From contig NZ_JACIAY010000017.1 in NCBI RefSeq assembly GCF_014194975.1, forward strand, positions 1 to 64,000: a stretch of DNA of 64,000 bases, in the 5' to 3' direction. The position numbers and the translations under genes are program-made. The notes under the pieces were generated by a model. That model saw nothing but the letters and a program-made list of their open reading frames with translations. It was not told the DNA's origin and did no database searches. The DNA is from Sphingomonas sp. BK580 (GTDB lineage: Bacteria > Pseudomonadota > Alphaproteobacteria > Sphingomonadales > Sphingomonadaceae). Positions 34,588 to 43,251 of the stretch are shown piece after piece. The number at the start of each line of letters is the position of its first letter. Within the stretch, counting starts at the first letter, position 1.

Positions 34588-35435
34588 GCGCGCCGGCTGG
34601 CGACGCGCTCGTCCTCGACGAGCAGGTACTCGGCGACGCGCTGCGCGAGGCCGCGGCGCGCTGCGGCCGGCTCTCGGACGATCAGCTGCGCGCGCTCCGC
34701 CGGCGGCGCCGCACGGTCACGCGCGCGGCGGGCGGAGTATTGGGCGCGGCCGGTGCGCTGTGGCTCGCCGCCCCGGCGTGGCGAAGCGCGGTGGCGCCGC
34801 CCCCGGCGGCCTGGTCGCGCACGCTCGCGACCCGCGCCGGCGAACGCGGCACGCTGACGCTGACGGACGGCTCGACCGTGCGGCTCAACGGCGCGACGCG
34901 GGTGCGCGTGACGTATCGCGCCGGTGTACGTCGCGCCGAGTTGCTCGCCGGCCAGGCCTTCTTCGACGTCCGGCACGACGCCGCGCGCCCCTTCACCGTC
35001 GTGGCCGGTCGGACCAGCGCGCGCGTGCTCGGCACCGCGTTCGACCTCGACCTGACGCGGCGCCAAGTGGCGCTGTCGGTCTACCGCGGCGCGGTCGGCT
35101 TCGATCCGGCGGGCACGCGCGGCGTGGTGGTGCGGGCGGGCTACCGCAGCAGCATCGCCGCCGGGGTGGCGAGCGCGCCCACGCGCTTCGACGCCAATTC
35201 GCCCGACTGGCGCGCGGGCTGGGTCGACACCGACGGCATGCGGCTGGACGACCTGGTCGAGGTGCTCGACCGCGCCGGCGCGAACGTCGCCGTACCGCGC
35301 GAGCCGCTCGCCTCGACTCGCGTGTTCGGACGCTTCCGCACCGATCGGCCGCGCGCACTGCTCGGCGCGATCGGCGCGGGCTTCGGCTTCGCGGTCGCGG
35401 AACACGACGGCGAGCTGGTCCTGGAGCCGCACTGA
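34584..35435 (+). CDS. FecR-type anti-sigma regulator
   Basis: A 283-residue inner-membrane signal relay. A cytoplasmic N-terminal part with an Arg-rich stretch (LRALRRRRRTVTR) is followed by one membrane helix (about 50-68, GGVLGAAGALWLAAPAW) and a periplasmic FecR domain with GTLTLTDGSTVRLNGAT, RAELLAGQAFFDVRHD and ARVLGTAFDL. The C-terminus resembles the STN-binding lobe. The GTG start at 34584 overlaps the sigma factor stop, so the pair is translationally coupled. The same frame is open from the decayed aminotransferase upstream, but that extension is not part of the protein. Confidence 0.92.
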   Translation: MSAPAGDALVLDEQVLGDALREAAARCGRLSDDQLRALRRRRRTVTRAAGGVLGAAGALWLAAPAWRSAVAPPPAAWSRTLATRAGERGTLTLTDGSTVRLNGATRVRVTYRAGVRRAELLAGQAFFDVRHDAARPFTVVAGRTSARVLGTAFDLDLTRRQVALSVYRGAVGFDPAGTRGVVVRAGYRSSIAAGVASAPTRFDANSPDWRAGWVDTDGMRLDDLVEVLDRAGANVAVPREPLASTRVFGRFRTDRPRALLGAIGAGFGFAVAEHDGELVLEPH

Positions 35436-35635
35436 GGCGGTCGACCCCGCGGCCGCTCTCGCCCCCGCGCGTCATCCCGCGCTCGTCTCGGCCCCCCGCC
35501 CGCGCTGTCGATCGCAGCGCTCCGGCTCACGCCCGGGCGGCACCGCTCGACCCCGAAGAATCACTGTCCGGATCGCGGCACCGCCGACGTCTTCCTCGCG
35601 GGCGGCGCGAAGATGCGTCGCACGTGGGGGAATGT

Positions 35636-38614
35636 ATGAAGCTTCTGGTTGGTACCTCGGCTCTCACCGTCGCGCTCGCCGCGCCCGCGCAGGGACAGGC
35701 GGAGGCGCCGGCGGTGGCCTTCGCGATCCCCGCGGGCGACCTCGGTACCGCGCTGTCGCGCTACTCGAGCGTCACGGGCATGCAGGTGATCGCCGCGCCC
35801 GCGCTGGTCGTGGGTCGCCGCACCGCGGGGGTGAGCGGCAGCTACACGCCGCACGACGCGCTCGCTCTGCTGCTGCGCGGCTCGGGGCTGCGCCCGATGG
35901 CGCGCGACGGCGTGCTGCTGCTGCGCGAGGAGCCCGCGCGGCCGCGCCCCGCGGGCGCCACCGCGGCGGACGTGCCCGAGCCCGCCCCGGTCAGCGACGG
36001 CGCGCCCGACGCGCTCGCCGACGTCGCCCCCGGCGACATCGTCGTCACCGGCTTCCGCGGCAGCCTGCTCGCCGCGCAGCAGCTCAAGCGCCGCGCGGTC
36101 GGCACCGAGGACAATATCCTCGCCTCCGACATCGCCGCCTTCCCCGATCTCAACCTCGCCGAGGCGCTGCAGCGCGTGCCCGGCGTGGCGATCAACCGCG
36201 ACACCGGCGAGGGCCGCCAGATCACGCTGCGCGGGCTCGGCCCCGATTTCACGCGCACCCAGCTCAACGGCATGGAGGTGCTGGGCAACACCGCCTCGGG
36301 GATGGACAATCGCGGCAACGTCAGCCGCACGCGCGGGTTCGACTTCAGCCTGTTCGCGTCCGAGCTGTTCAACCGCGTCAGCGTGCAGAAGAGCTATGCC
36401 GCCAACCAGGACGAGGGCGGCATCGCCGGCACGGTGCAGCTCTACACCGCGCGCCCGTTCGACTATGACGGCCCGCGCGTCGTGCTCTCCGCCAAGGGAC
36501 AGACCAACACCAACACCGACGGGGTGACGCCGCGGCTGGTCGCGCTCCTCTCGCAGCGCCAGGGCGACGTGGGCGCGCTGGTCTCGGTGGCCTACTCCAA
36601 GATCCGCAACAACGAGTACGGCTATCGCAACTGGAACTGGGGCAAGGTCACCTACGGCGCGCGCAACATCGGCGCCGAGATCGACGATGCCACGCGCGCG
36701 CTGCTGCGCGGCGGCACGATCTTCGCGCCGCAGGCGCAGTCGCCCTCGACCTGGTACACCGAGCGCGAGCGGATCGGCGTCACCACCGCGCTGCAATACC
36801 ACCCGGGCGAGCGGTTCACGCTCGACGTCGACCTGCTCTACGGCCGTCTGTCGGACGACCGCGACGACTGGGCGATCGCGGCGGGCGGGTATAACGCGCT
36901 GACCGGCAACGTCAGCGGCACGCAGGTGATCCGCTCCGCGACGATCGAGGGCAACTCGCTGGTGGCGGCGAGCTACAGCGGGATCGACCAGCGCACCGAG
37001 CACCACCGCGTCGTCAACTCCACCGACTTCTACCAGGCGGTGGCCAACCTCGGCTGGCAGGCGAGCGATCGGCTCAAGCTGACCGCGCTGGCGGGCTATC
37101 AGAAGTCCGACTTCGCGCAGCCGGTGTTCGACAAGGTGTTCCTGCAGGCGCGCAACACCGCCTTCGGCTTCGACATGCGCCCGACGATCCCGCGGAACAG
37201 CTACGGCTTCGACCTGACCGACCCGTCGCTGTGGAACGTGCAGCGGCTGGTGACGCAGGAGAACACGATCCGCAGCGACTATACCAACGCGCAGGTCCAG
37301 GCGGTGTACGACGCCAGCGACATCCTCAAGCTGGAGGTCGGCGGCGAGTACAAGCGCTTCACCAACGGCGGTTACCAGTATCTCACCAACATCTTCTACG
37401 GCACGCAGGCGACCGCCGACCGCGCCGTGCCCGACTCGCTCAAGTACGAGATCAACCGCGACAGCCTGCTGCCCTACGTCGGCGGCGACGTCGACGGCAT
37501 CTACGCGCTGCTCGGCAACAACCGGGATCTCACCCGCGCCAACCTGACCGCGGGCAGCGACTTCGGCATCGTCGAGAAGACCTGGGCGGGGTTCGCGCAG
37601 CTCGACCTCGACACCTATGTCGGTGCGATGCGGCTGCGCGGCAACGCGGGCGTGCGCTACTATCACACCGACCTGACCTCGCGCGGGTCGCTGGCCACCG
37701 CCACCAACGGCGTCACCACCTTGGAGCCGGTGACCGCGCGGACCAGCAGCGAGGACTGGCTCCCCGCGCTCAACGTCGCGCTCGACCTCACCCAGCGGCT
37801 GGTCGCGCGCGGCTCGGTGGCGCGCAACGTCAACCGGCCCGGCCTCGCGCAGCTCGCCGCGGCGGGGACGCTGACGGTGGCGCCGTTCGGCGGCACCGTC
37901 TCGGTCGGCAACCCCTATCTCGCCCCGTTCCGCTCCACCTCGGCCGAGGGCGGGCTGGAATATTACATGGACCGCAACGGCTTCGCCTCGGTCGGCTTCT
38001 TCTGGAAGGACCTCGACAGCTTCATCACCTCGGAGACGTCGCAGGTGCCCTACAGCGCCACCGGCTTCCCGGTGTCGCTGCTGCTGCCCGGCCAGGACGG
38101 CACCACGCCGTACAATTACACGCGCCCGATCAACGGCGAGGGCGCGAGCATCCGCGGCGTGGAGGTGGCGTTCCAGCACGACTTCACCTTCCTGCCCGCC
38201 CCGTTCGACCGGCTCGGCGCGGTCGCCAACGGCACCTGGATCGCCGGCGACCAGAACGCGGTGTACAACGGCGTGAGCGAGCGCATCCCGCTCTACAACC
38301 TGTCGCGCTGGGCGGCGAACGCGACGCTCTACTTCGAGACCGAGCGCTTCGGCGCGCGCGTCTCCACCGCCTATCGCAGCCGGTACCTGACCGGCGCGGG
38401 GGGCAATGCCAACGTCGGCGAGGGCATCCGCCCGACCAACAACGTCGATTTCCAGATCCGCTACAGCCCGACGCCCAACCTGCGCTTCGTCGCGGAGGGG
38501 ATCAACGTCACCAATCAGGCGATCGAGCAGTTCACCGATCGCACCGCCGACCGCACCCTGGTGTACACCACCAGCGGGCGGATCTTCACGCTCGGCGTCA
38601 CCACCACCTTCTGA
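35636..38614 (+). CDS. TonB-dependent transducer/receptor with STN signalling domain
   Basis: A 992-residue FecA-type transducer. A signal peptide (1-20, PAQGQ) is followed by an STN domain (about 25-100, with FAIPAGDLGTALSRYSSVTG and HDALALLLRGSGLRP) that contacts FecR. Next come a Pro/Ala linker, a TonB-box-like GDIVVTGFRGSLLAAQQLK, a plug with FPDLNLAEALQRVPGVAI and a barrel ending RIFTLGVTTTF. The ATG at 35636 starts the signal peptide. It completes the sigma-FecR-receptor set. The ligand is unknown: the plug is of the TIGR01782-like carbohydrate-type group rather than a classical siderophore receptor. Confidence 0.93.
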   Translation: MKLLVGTSALTVALAAPAQGQAEAPAVAFAIPAGDLGTALSRYSSVTGMQVIAAPALVVGRRTAGVSGSYTPHDALALLLRGSGLRPMARDGVLLLREEPARPRPAGATAADVPEPAPVSDGAPDALADVAPGDIVVTGFRGSLLAAQQLKRRAVGTEDNILASDIAAFPDLNLAEALQRVPGVAINRDTGEGRQITLRGLGPDFTRTQLNGMEVLGNTASGMDNRGNVSRTRGFDFSLFASELFNRVSVQKSYAANQDEGGIAGTVQLYTARPFDYDGPRVVLSAKGQTNTNTDGVTPRLVALLSQRQGDVGALVSVAYSKIRNNEYGYRNWNWGKVTYGARNIGAEIDDATRALLRGGTIFAPQAQSPSTWYTERERIGVTTALQYHPGERFTLDVDLLYGRLSDDRDDWAIAAGGYNALTGNVSGTQVIRSATIEGNSLVAASYSGIDQRTEHHRVVNSTDFYQAVANLGWQASDRLKLTALAGYQKSDFAQPVFDKVFLQARNTAFGFDMRPTIPRNSYGFDLTDPSLWNVQRLVTQENTIRSDYTNAQVQAVYDASDILKLEVGGEYKRFTNGGYQYLTNIFYGTQATADRAVPDSLKYEINRDSLLPYVGGDVDGIYALLGNNRDLTRANLTAGSDFGIVEKTWAGFAQLDLDTYVGAMRLRGNAGVRYYHTDLTSRGSLATATNGVTTLEPVTARTSSEDWLPALNVALDLTQRLVARGSVARNVNRPGLAQLAAAGTLTVAPFGGTVSVGNPYLAPFRSTSAEGGLEYYMDRNGFASVGFFWKDLDSFITSETSQVPYSATGFPVSLLLPGQDGTTPYNYTRPINGEGASIRGVEVAFQHDFTFLPAPFDRLGAVANGTWIAGDQNAVYNGVSERIPLYNLSRWAANATLYFETERFGARVSTAYRSRYLTGAGGNANVGEGIRPTNNVDFQIRYSPTPNLRFVAEGINVTNQAIEQFTDRTADRTLVYTTSGRIFTLGVTTTF

Positions 38615-38620
38615 CCTCGA

Positions 38621-38644
38621 CGCGCGCGGCACGGACCGCGCGCG
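38621..38644. terminator. GC hairpin after the STN-receptor gene
   Basis: CGCGCGCGG (38621-38629) pairs with CCGCGCGCG (38636-38644) around a six-base loop, seven bases after the receptor stop. It probably terminates or attenuates transcription before the NLP gene. No T-run follows. Confidence 0.5.
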
Positions 38645-38690
38645 GGAGTGCGTGTGCGTAGCCTGTCACGAACGATCCCGGGAGATGACC

Positions 38691-39527
38691 ATGACGACAC
38701 GATCCTTCCTCGCCGCGCTGGGTGCCGCGGCGGCGCTGCTCGCGCCCGCCGCCGCGCCGGCGCAGGGCTGGCCCGCCCCGGTCAACCCGCTGCCCGAGCG
38801 CGCCACCGCGCTCGACAAGCGCTTCCAGCCCGCGATCGACTTCGACACCGACGTCTGCTTCAACGTCGCCGCGGTCGACTACAACGGCAACGTCAGCGCG
38901 GCCGCCTCGACCTACGCCACGCGCCCGCCCGCCTCGTGCCGCAGCGCCGGCTACCTGCGCAGCAGCAACGTCTACGCGCGCAGCCGCTGCAACAACGGCT
39001 ATTGCGGGCGGGTCTACGCCTATTTCTGGCAGTCCGACTTCAGCCACGCCTACGACTGGGAGACGATCATCGTCTGGACCACCGACGCGGGCAGCGGCAG
39101 CCGCGTCGTCGGCGTGACCCGCGGCGACCACGGCGACTGGGACACGCGCGCGGTGAGCGGCGGCCAGCTGCGCTTCGTCAGCGACACGACCGGCGAGCAC
39201 GCCAAGCTGGTGTTCCACTACGAGACCTGGGGTTTCTCGCACCTGTTCCGCTTCAGCAAGACCGACGGCAGCGACGAGCCGGCCGAGAACGGCACCGGCC
39301 AGTCGGTGATCCAGCCGCTGGTGAGCTGGAACGGCTATCCCTCACGCAGCGTGCGCGACCGCGTGGCCGGCTACGACTTCGGCAGCGGCAATTTCGAGAT
39401 CAAGGACGCGCGCTTCGCCACCACCTTGGCCAACGCCAACAAGAGCAACATCGCGCCGGGCTTCGATCCGACCCTGGACGCGGGCAACGACTCGCCGGGG
39501 TGCCCAAGCGGCGCGACGACCTGCTGA
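38691..39527 (+). CDS. Secreted NPP1/NLP-family (necrosis-inducing-like) protein
   Basis: A 278-residue exported protein with a signal peptide ending near residue 25 (AAPAQG) and an NPP1 domain. The NLP signature region reads YAYFWQSDFSHAYDWETIIVW. It keeps the His, Asp and Glu of the GHRHDWE heptapeptide, which bind a divalent cation in plant-active NLPs, but has Ser, Ala and Tyr in place of Gly, Arg and His. NLPs bind membrane sphingolipids and lyse plant cells in some pathogens, while many bacterial members are not toxic. Five cysteines in the first half suggest disulfides. GGAG at 38681-38684 favours the second ATG. It follows the FecIRA-type set. Confidence 0.85.
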   Translation: MTTRSFLAALGAAAALLAPAAAPAQGWPAPVNPLPERATALDKRFQPAIDFDTDVCFNVAAVDYNGNVSAAASTYATRPPASCRSAGYLRSSNVYARSRCNNGYCGRVYAYFWQSDFSHAYDWETIIVWTTDAGSGSRVVGVTRGDHGDWDTRAVSGGQLRFVSDTTGEHAKLVFHYETWGFSHLFRFSKTDGSDEPAENGTGQSVIQPLVSWNGYPSRSVRDRVAGYDFGSGNFEIKDARFATTLANANKSNIAPGFDPTLDAGNDSPGCPSGATTC

Positions 39528-39560
39528 GCCGCCGGGAGACGCCCTCTCCCCGACCGGTTG

Positions 39561-39610
39561 GGCCATGCGCCGTCATCGCGTCCGGCGGGGCGGGATGACG
39601 GCGCATGGCC
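39561..39610. terminator. Perfect 17-bp hairpin between NLP gene and next gene
   Basis: GGCCATGCGCCGTCATC (39561-39577) is exactly complementary to 39594-39610, with a 16-base loop. It is the longest perfect inverted repeat I noticed in the window. There is no T-run, so it may be a Rho-aided terminator, an mRNA end-stabiliser or a REP-like element. Confidence 0.6.
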
Positions 39611-39635
39611 TCCTCAGCTATGGAGACGCAAGGTG

Positions 39636-40169
39636 ATGACCATCGTCCGCCTGGCTCGTTCGAACCGTCTACGCCGCGTCGGCGCGGCACTGCTCGTGCT
39701 CGCGACGGCCGGGCTCGCGATGTGGGCGGTCACGCCTCCGCGGCGCACGACCGCGCGCACCGACGCGGTCACCGTGGTCGCGGCCGCGCCCGTCGCGTCC
39801 CGGGCGCAGGCACCCATGCGCAGCCCCCCCACTTCCGCGCGCGAGCGCCCCGCGCCAGCGCCGCGCGTCGCCGTGGCGGCGGTGCCGCCTGGCCTGGTCC
39901 GGGCGCGCGTCACGCGCGCGCACCCGCTGCTCGCCGACGTGGCGATCGCGTGCTCGGCGGACACCTGCACGCTCGAGGCAACGGTACGGCCGGCGCTGGG
40001 CCAGGCCGCACTCGACGAGCGCCAGGCGATGCTGCTGGGTGGACTTGCGACGACGCTCGCGGACTCCGGCTACCGCATGGCGGTCCCGTTCGCCTTCGAC
40101 GAGACGGGCGACAACGTCTTCCACCTACGCGCCGCGCTTACCCCAGCCGCCGTGACACCAGGCGCGTGA
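39636..40169 (+). CDS. Hypothetical membrane-anchored protein
   Basis: A 177-residue protein with a basic N-terminus, one membrane segment (about 15-33, VGAALLVLATAGLAMWAV), a low-complexity Ala/Pro/Arg linker (35-85) and a small C-terminal domain with CSADTCTLEATVR (a close Cys pair) and MAVPFAFDETGDNVFHLRAAL. It is probably periplasmic. I recognise no family. AAGG precedes the ATG at 39636, and a GTG three bases earlier is also possible. It is followed directly by a hairpin. Confidence 0.7.
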   Translation: MTIVRLARSNRLRRVGAALLVLATAGLAMWAVTPPRRTTARTDAVTVVAAAPVASRAQAPMRSPPTSARERPAPAPRVAVAAVPPGLVRARVTRAHPLLADVAIACSADTCTLEATVRPALGQAALDERQAMLLGGLATTLADSGYRMAVPFAFDETGDNVFHLRAALTPAAVTPGA

Positions 40170-40189
40170 CGGGCCGCCTGCCGGCCCGT
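40169..40189. terminator. Hairpin overlapping the end of the hypothetical gene
   Basis: ACGGGCCG (40169-40176) pairs perfectly with CGGCCCGT (40182-40189) around a five-base loop, starting at the last base of the stop codon. This is terminator-like, without a long T-tail. Confidence 0.5.
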
Positions 40190-40423
40190 CTAGCCGCGCC
40201 ACGAGGGTGGCGAGGACCTTGAAGCGATCATGAGGCACCTGGTGCGGGTGCGCCTCGCGACCCCGGCCTCCGTTCGGCTCCCCCGGTCCGACGATCGTTG
40301 TGCCCTAGATCGAGACGGACCGGCGAGCGTACCGATTGCCGGACGGCGGGCGCGCCGCTCATCTTCCCCACGGTGTAGAAGCCGATTACGCTGCATCGCG
40401 ATCGTCGGTCACCGGGGGGATAG

Positions 40424-41170
40424 ATGAGGTTCACCATTGTCGTTGCTGCCGCTCTGGCAGCCGCTTCTGCGATGCCCGCTCACGCGGCCGTGCTCGAGTT
40501 CACGGGCAGCGGCACGATCGATGATGTGGTCGGCCGACTTCCGACGACCGGCATCGCGCCGATCGGGGGATCGACGACGATCCGCTTCAACCTCGATACC
40601 GCCGCATCGACCCTCTACGAGTCAGGCGTGGACTACGCCGTCTACGACCTGGCGGTGACCGGTGTCGCCGCGACGATCGGCGGCTACACCTTCACGCCGA
40701 ACAGCGATACGCTGTTCACCCCCGCGCTCACGATCGACAAGGGCTTCTCCTTCTTCGGCGGGATCAGCTCGGAGGCATCGTACGCGGTCGGCTTCTACCT
40801 CTCCGACGTGCCGCGCTCGGCCGGTGGGGAAAATCCCTTCGACGTGGCGACGGGCAGCCGCGGCACGCTCTCGATCCAGGCGCTGTTCAAGGCGGATGAG
40901 ATCGGCGACTGGGACCTCTCGCTCGGCCGACTGCCCGATCTCAGCAGGGCGGCCAGCCAGTCTCTCGCGTACGTCACTCGGGACGCCGCGACGGGTCGAT
41001 CGGGGCAGCTGCGCGGCCGCTTCTCGGGGACGTTCAGCCCGAACGTCGCGGCCGTGCCCGAGCCGGCGACATGGTGCCTCTTGCTCCTCGGCTTCGGGCT
41101 CGTCGGCGCCGCGCTGCGCCGCTCGCCGCGGATCACGTCTGCCCGAACCGGTAGTTCGTCTACGCCGTAG
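40424..41170 (+). CDS. PEP-CTERM sorting-domain secreted protein
   Basis: A 248-residue exported protein. It has a signal peptide (1-22, SAMPAHA), a beta-rich central domain of unknown role (FTGSGTIDDVV and GGYTFTPNSDTLFTPAL) and the C-terminal sorting signal VPEPATWCLLLLGFGLVGAA followed by LRRS. This is the PEP-CTERM tripartite tail (motif, hydrophobic helix, basic end) recognised by exosortase, which links such proteins to exopolysaccharide or biofilm matrix export. The PEPxxW form is typical of sphingomonads. No exosortase gene lies in the window. It stands alone, with a hairpin 24 bases after its stop. Confidence 0.88.
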   Translation: MRFTIVVAAALAAASAMPAHAAVLEFTGSGTIDDVVGRLPTTGIAPIGGSTTIRFNLDTAASTLYESGVDYAVYDLAVTGVAATIGGYTFTPNSDTLFTPALTIDKGFSFFGGISSEASYAVGFYLSDVPRSAGGENPFDVATGSRGTLSIQALFKADEIGDWDLSLGRLPDLSRAASQSLAYVTRDAATGRSGQLRGRFSGTFSPNVAAVPEPATWCLLLLGFGLVGAALRRSPRITSARTGSSSTP

Positions 41171-41193
41171 AGACACAGCGCCGGGTCGGGGAA

Positions 41194-41212
41194 CGGCCGG
41201 CCCGTCCGGCCG
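41194..41212. terminator. Hairpin downstream of the PEP-CTERM gene
   Basis: CGGCCGG (41194-41200) pairs with CCGGCCG (41206-41212) around CCCGT, 24 bases after the stop. The short GC-rich stem is terminator-like, with no T-tail. Confidence 0.4.
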
Positions 41213-41379
41213 GCGACCGCCGCCAGCTCGGCGGGCACGCGACCCTCGAGCGGTCACGCAGCACTCGCTGCGGGACACCAGCTCGCGACGTTCGTTCGGG
41301 GGGAGCGCGTCGGACAGCTCGCGTCGTTCCGGCTCGCAGAGCGGCGGCAGTCCTGCCGGCGTCGGACGCCGGCGCCGCG

Positions 41380-42666
41380 CTACGGTGCGACGATCGTGCC
41401 GTTCTTCATCACCAGCCGCACGCTGCGGAGCGCAGCGAGGTCGACGGTGGGATCACCCGAGAGCGCGACCAAGTCCGCGAGCATACCCGGCCTCACCGCG
41501 CCAAGCCGATCACCGACGCGCATCCAGCGCGCGTTCCCCGAGGTGGCGGCAACCAGAACCTCCGCCGGCGTCATGCCGGCCGCCGCCATCAGCGCCATCT
41601 CGCGGGCGTTGCTGCCGTGGGCATAGACGCCCACATCGCCGCCCATGCAGATCGGCACGCCCGCCGCGCGCGCGCGGCGGAAACTCTCGCGCGCCGCCCG
41701 AACCGCCGGCGGCGCCGGTTCGTCGCCGGCCCAGCCGCGGTAGCGCGCGCTCGCGTCCGCGGCGGCGAGCGTCGGGCACAGCGTGATCCTCTTGGCGGCC
41801 ATGCTGGCGAAGATCGACGTCGTCCCGCCATAGCCATGTTCGATCGTGTCGACGCCGGCCTCGATCGCGCGGCGCATGCCCTCCGGCGTAGACGCGTGCA
41901 CCGCGACCGGGCGCCCGGCGTCGTGCGCCGCCGCGACCGCTGCCCTGATCTCTTCCAGGCTCAACGTCGGGCGCGAGTCCTCACCGGCGCGCCAGCGATA
42001 ATCGGCGTAGAGCTTGATCCAGTCGGCCCCGGCAGCGATCTGCCGCCGGACCGCGGCCGCCATCTGCTCGACTCCTGACACCTCCTCCGCGCCCTGCGGG
42101 ATCGCTACGCCGGGCTCGAAGCCTTTCGGACCGTAAGCGCCCAGCGCGACGATCGCACGCGTGGCGACGCTCAGGCGCGGCCCTTCGACGATCCCCTGAT
42201 CGATCGCTTGCTTCAGGCCGACGTCGGCATAGCCCGCCCCCTCGGTGCCGAGGTCGCGCGCGCTCGTGAAGCCGGCGCGCAACGTAGCCCTGGCATGGGC
42301 GACCGCGCGCGCGGTGCGCAGCGCGAGCGGTTCGTGCAAGACCTGATCGTCCCAGCTCGCCTCGTCATAGGGGTGGAGGAAGAGGTGGCCGTGCCCTTCG
42401 ATCATCCCGGGCATCAGCGTGTCACCGGCGAGGTCGACGATGCGCGCGTCGGCCGGGGCGCTGAGATCCGGACCGACCGCGACGATGCGCTCGCCACGCA
42501 CCAGCACCTGCCAGCCGGCGTGGACCTTGCCATCGACGCCATCGAACACGCCGGCAGGCCTCAACAGCAAGGGCACGTGATCGGCCGACGCTCCCGCACC
42601 GGACGTCGCCGCGGAGGCGGCGGCGAGCAGCAGCGCCGTCGCCAGGGTCAGCGCTCGCCTCATCAT
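41380..42666 (-). CDS. Exported amidohydrolase (imidazolonepropionase/prolidase-like)
   Basis: A 428-residue metal-dependent hydrolase with a signal peptide (1-28, ALLLAAASAATSGAGAS). The metal ligands expected of this amidohydrolase group are visible: MPGMIEGHGHLFL, the Lys in DWIKLYADY, PVAVHAST, DTIEHGYGG and the Asp in CMGGDVGVYAHG. It ends with the composite-domain strand VRLVMKNGTIVAP. Exported members cleave cyclic amides, Xaa-Pro dipeptides or acylated amino acids. The substrate here is not predictable. The gene is divergent from the PadR operon. Confidence 0.88.
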   Translation of the reverse strand: MMRRALTLATALLLAAASAATSGAGASADHVPLLLRPAGVFDGVDGKVHAGWQVLVRGERIVAVGPDLSAPADARIVDLAGDTLMPGMIEGHGHLFLHPYDEASWDDQVLHEPLALRTARAVAHARATLRAGFTSARDLGTEGAGYADVGLKQAIDQGIVEGPRLSVATRAIVALGAYGPKGFEPGVAIPQGAEEVSGVEQMAAAVRRQIAAGADWIKLYADYRWRAGEDSRPTLSLEEIRAAVAAAHDAGRPVAVHASTPEGMRRAIEAGVDTIEHGYGGTTSIFASMAAKRITLCPTLAAADASARYRGWAGDEPAPPAVRAARESFRRARAAGVPICMGGDVGVYAHGSNAREMALMAAAGMTPAEVLVAATSGNARWMRVGDRLGAVRPGMLADLVALSGDPTVDLAALRSVRLVMKNGTIVAP

Positions 42667-42912
42667 CCGTCTCTCCGATCCACGACGAGCGTGACGAGTA
42701 ACCGTCTTCGCCGCCTGTGCATACCGTCGCGGCCGACGACCGAGGTGGCGATGGCCACCGCTGCGCCCCAGCCCATAAAGAGCCCGACACCGACGCCCCG
42801 CCGGCCCCGGCGAGGCTCGACCGCCGTTCGTCAGCCATCCCCGAGTCCGGGCAGTCGCCTGCCACGGCGGCTAGCGTTCGCCGGTGACGGGCAGGGTCGA
42901 CGAGAACCCGGC

Positions 42913-42948
42913 TTGCCACTTTAAGTCTACATATGTATACCTGCCCGG
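42913..42948 (+). promoter_or_regulatory. PadR-operon promoter with overlapping palindromic operator
   Basis: A -35 like TTGCCA (42913-42918), a 17-base spacer and a -10 like TATACC (42936-42941) place the transcript start at about 42948-42949, on the GTG start of padR itself. The perfect palindrome TACATATGTA (42928-42937) overlaps the -10 region. ATGT/ACAT-type inverted repeats are typical PadR operators, so autorepression is likely. Confidence 0.55.
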
Positions 42949-43251
42949 GTGGTTCGCTCCCGACGCCCGTCCCCGCAGATGATCGCGCTCCTCCTGGCGC
43001 TGTTCGAGGCGGCACCAGGCTGGACACACGGCTACGAGCTGATGAAGGTCACGGGGCTGAAATCAGGCTCGCTCTATCCACTCCTGCTGCGGATGACCGA
43101 CCAGGGGCTGGTCGAGGCGGAATGGCGCGAGCCCATCGTGGTGGGACGGCCGCCGCGTCATGCCTATCGGCTGACCGCGCCGGGGCTGGCGTTGGCGCGC
43201 GAGGTGAGGAACGTTCCCGCGCGCGGCGGGGCGGCGGCGCTGCCGGCATGA
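42949..43251 (+). CDS. PadR-family transcriptional regulator
   Basis: A 100-residue regulator with the PadR winged helix: MIALLLALFEAAPGWTHGYELM, then LKSGSLYPLLLRMTDQGLVEAEW and the wing GRPPRHAYRLTAPGLALA. PadR-s1-type proteins are short dimers that repress their own operon and respond to phenolics, drugs or envelope signals. The GTG start has no Shine-Dalgarno, and the promoter geometry suggests a leaderless mRNA. It overlaps the next gene by four bases. Confidence 0.9.
   Translation: MVRSRRPSPQMIALLLALFEAAPGWTHGYELMKVTGLKSGSLYPLLLRMTDQGLVEAEWREPIVVGRPPRHAYRLTAPGLALAREVRNVPARGGAAALPA

Noticed and set aside
33174..35435. A 753-residue fusion protein ending in FecR
   Set aside because: The frame is continuous only because the aminotransferase relic and fecR happen to share it. 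The GTG at 34584 overlapping the sigma factor stop is the real fecR start.
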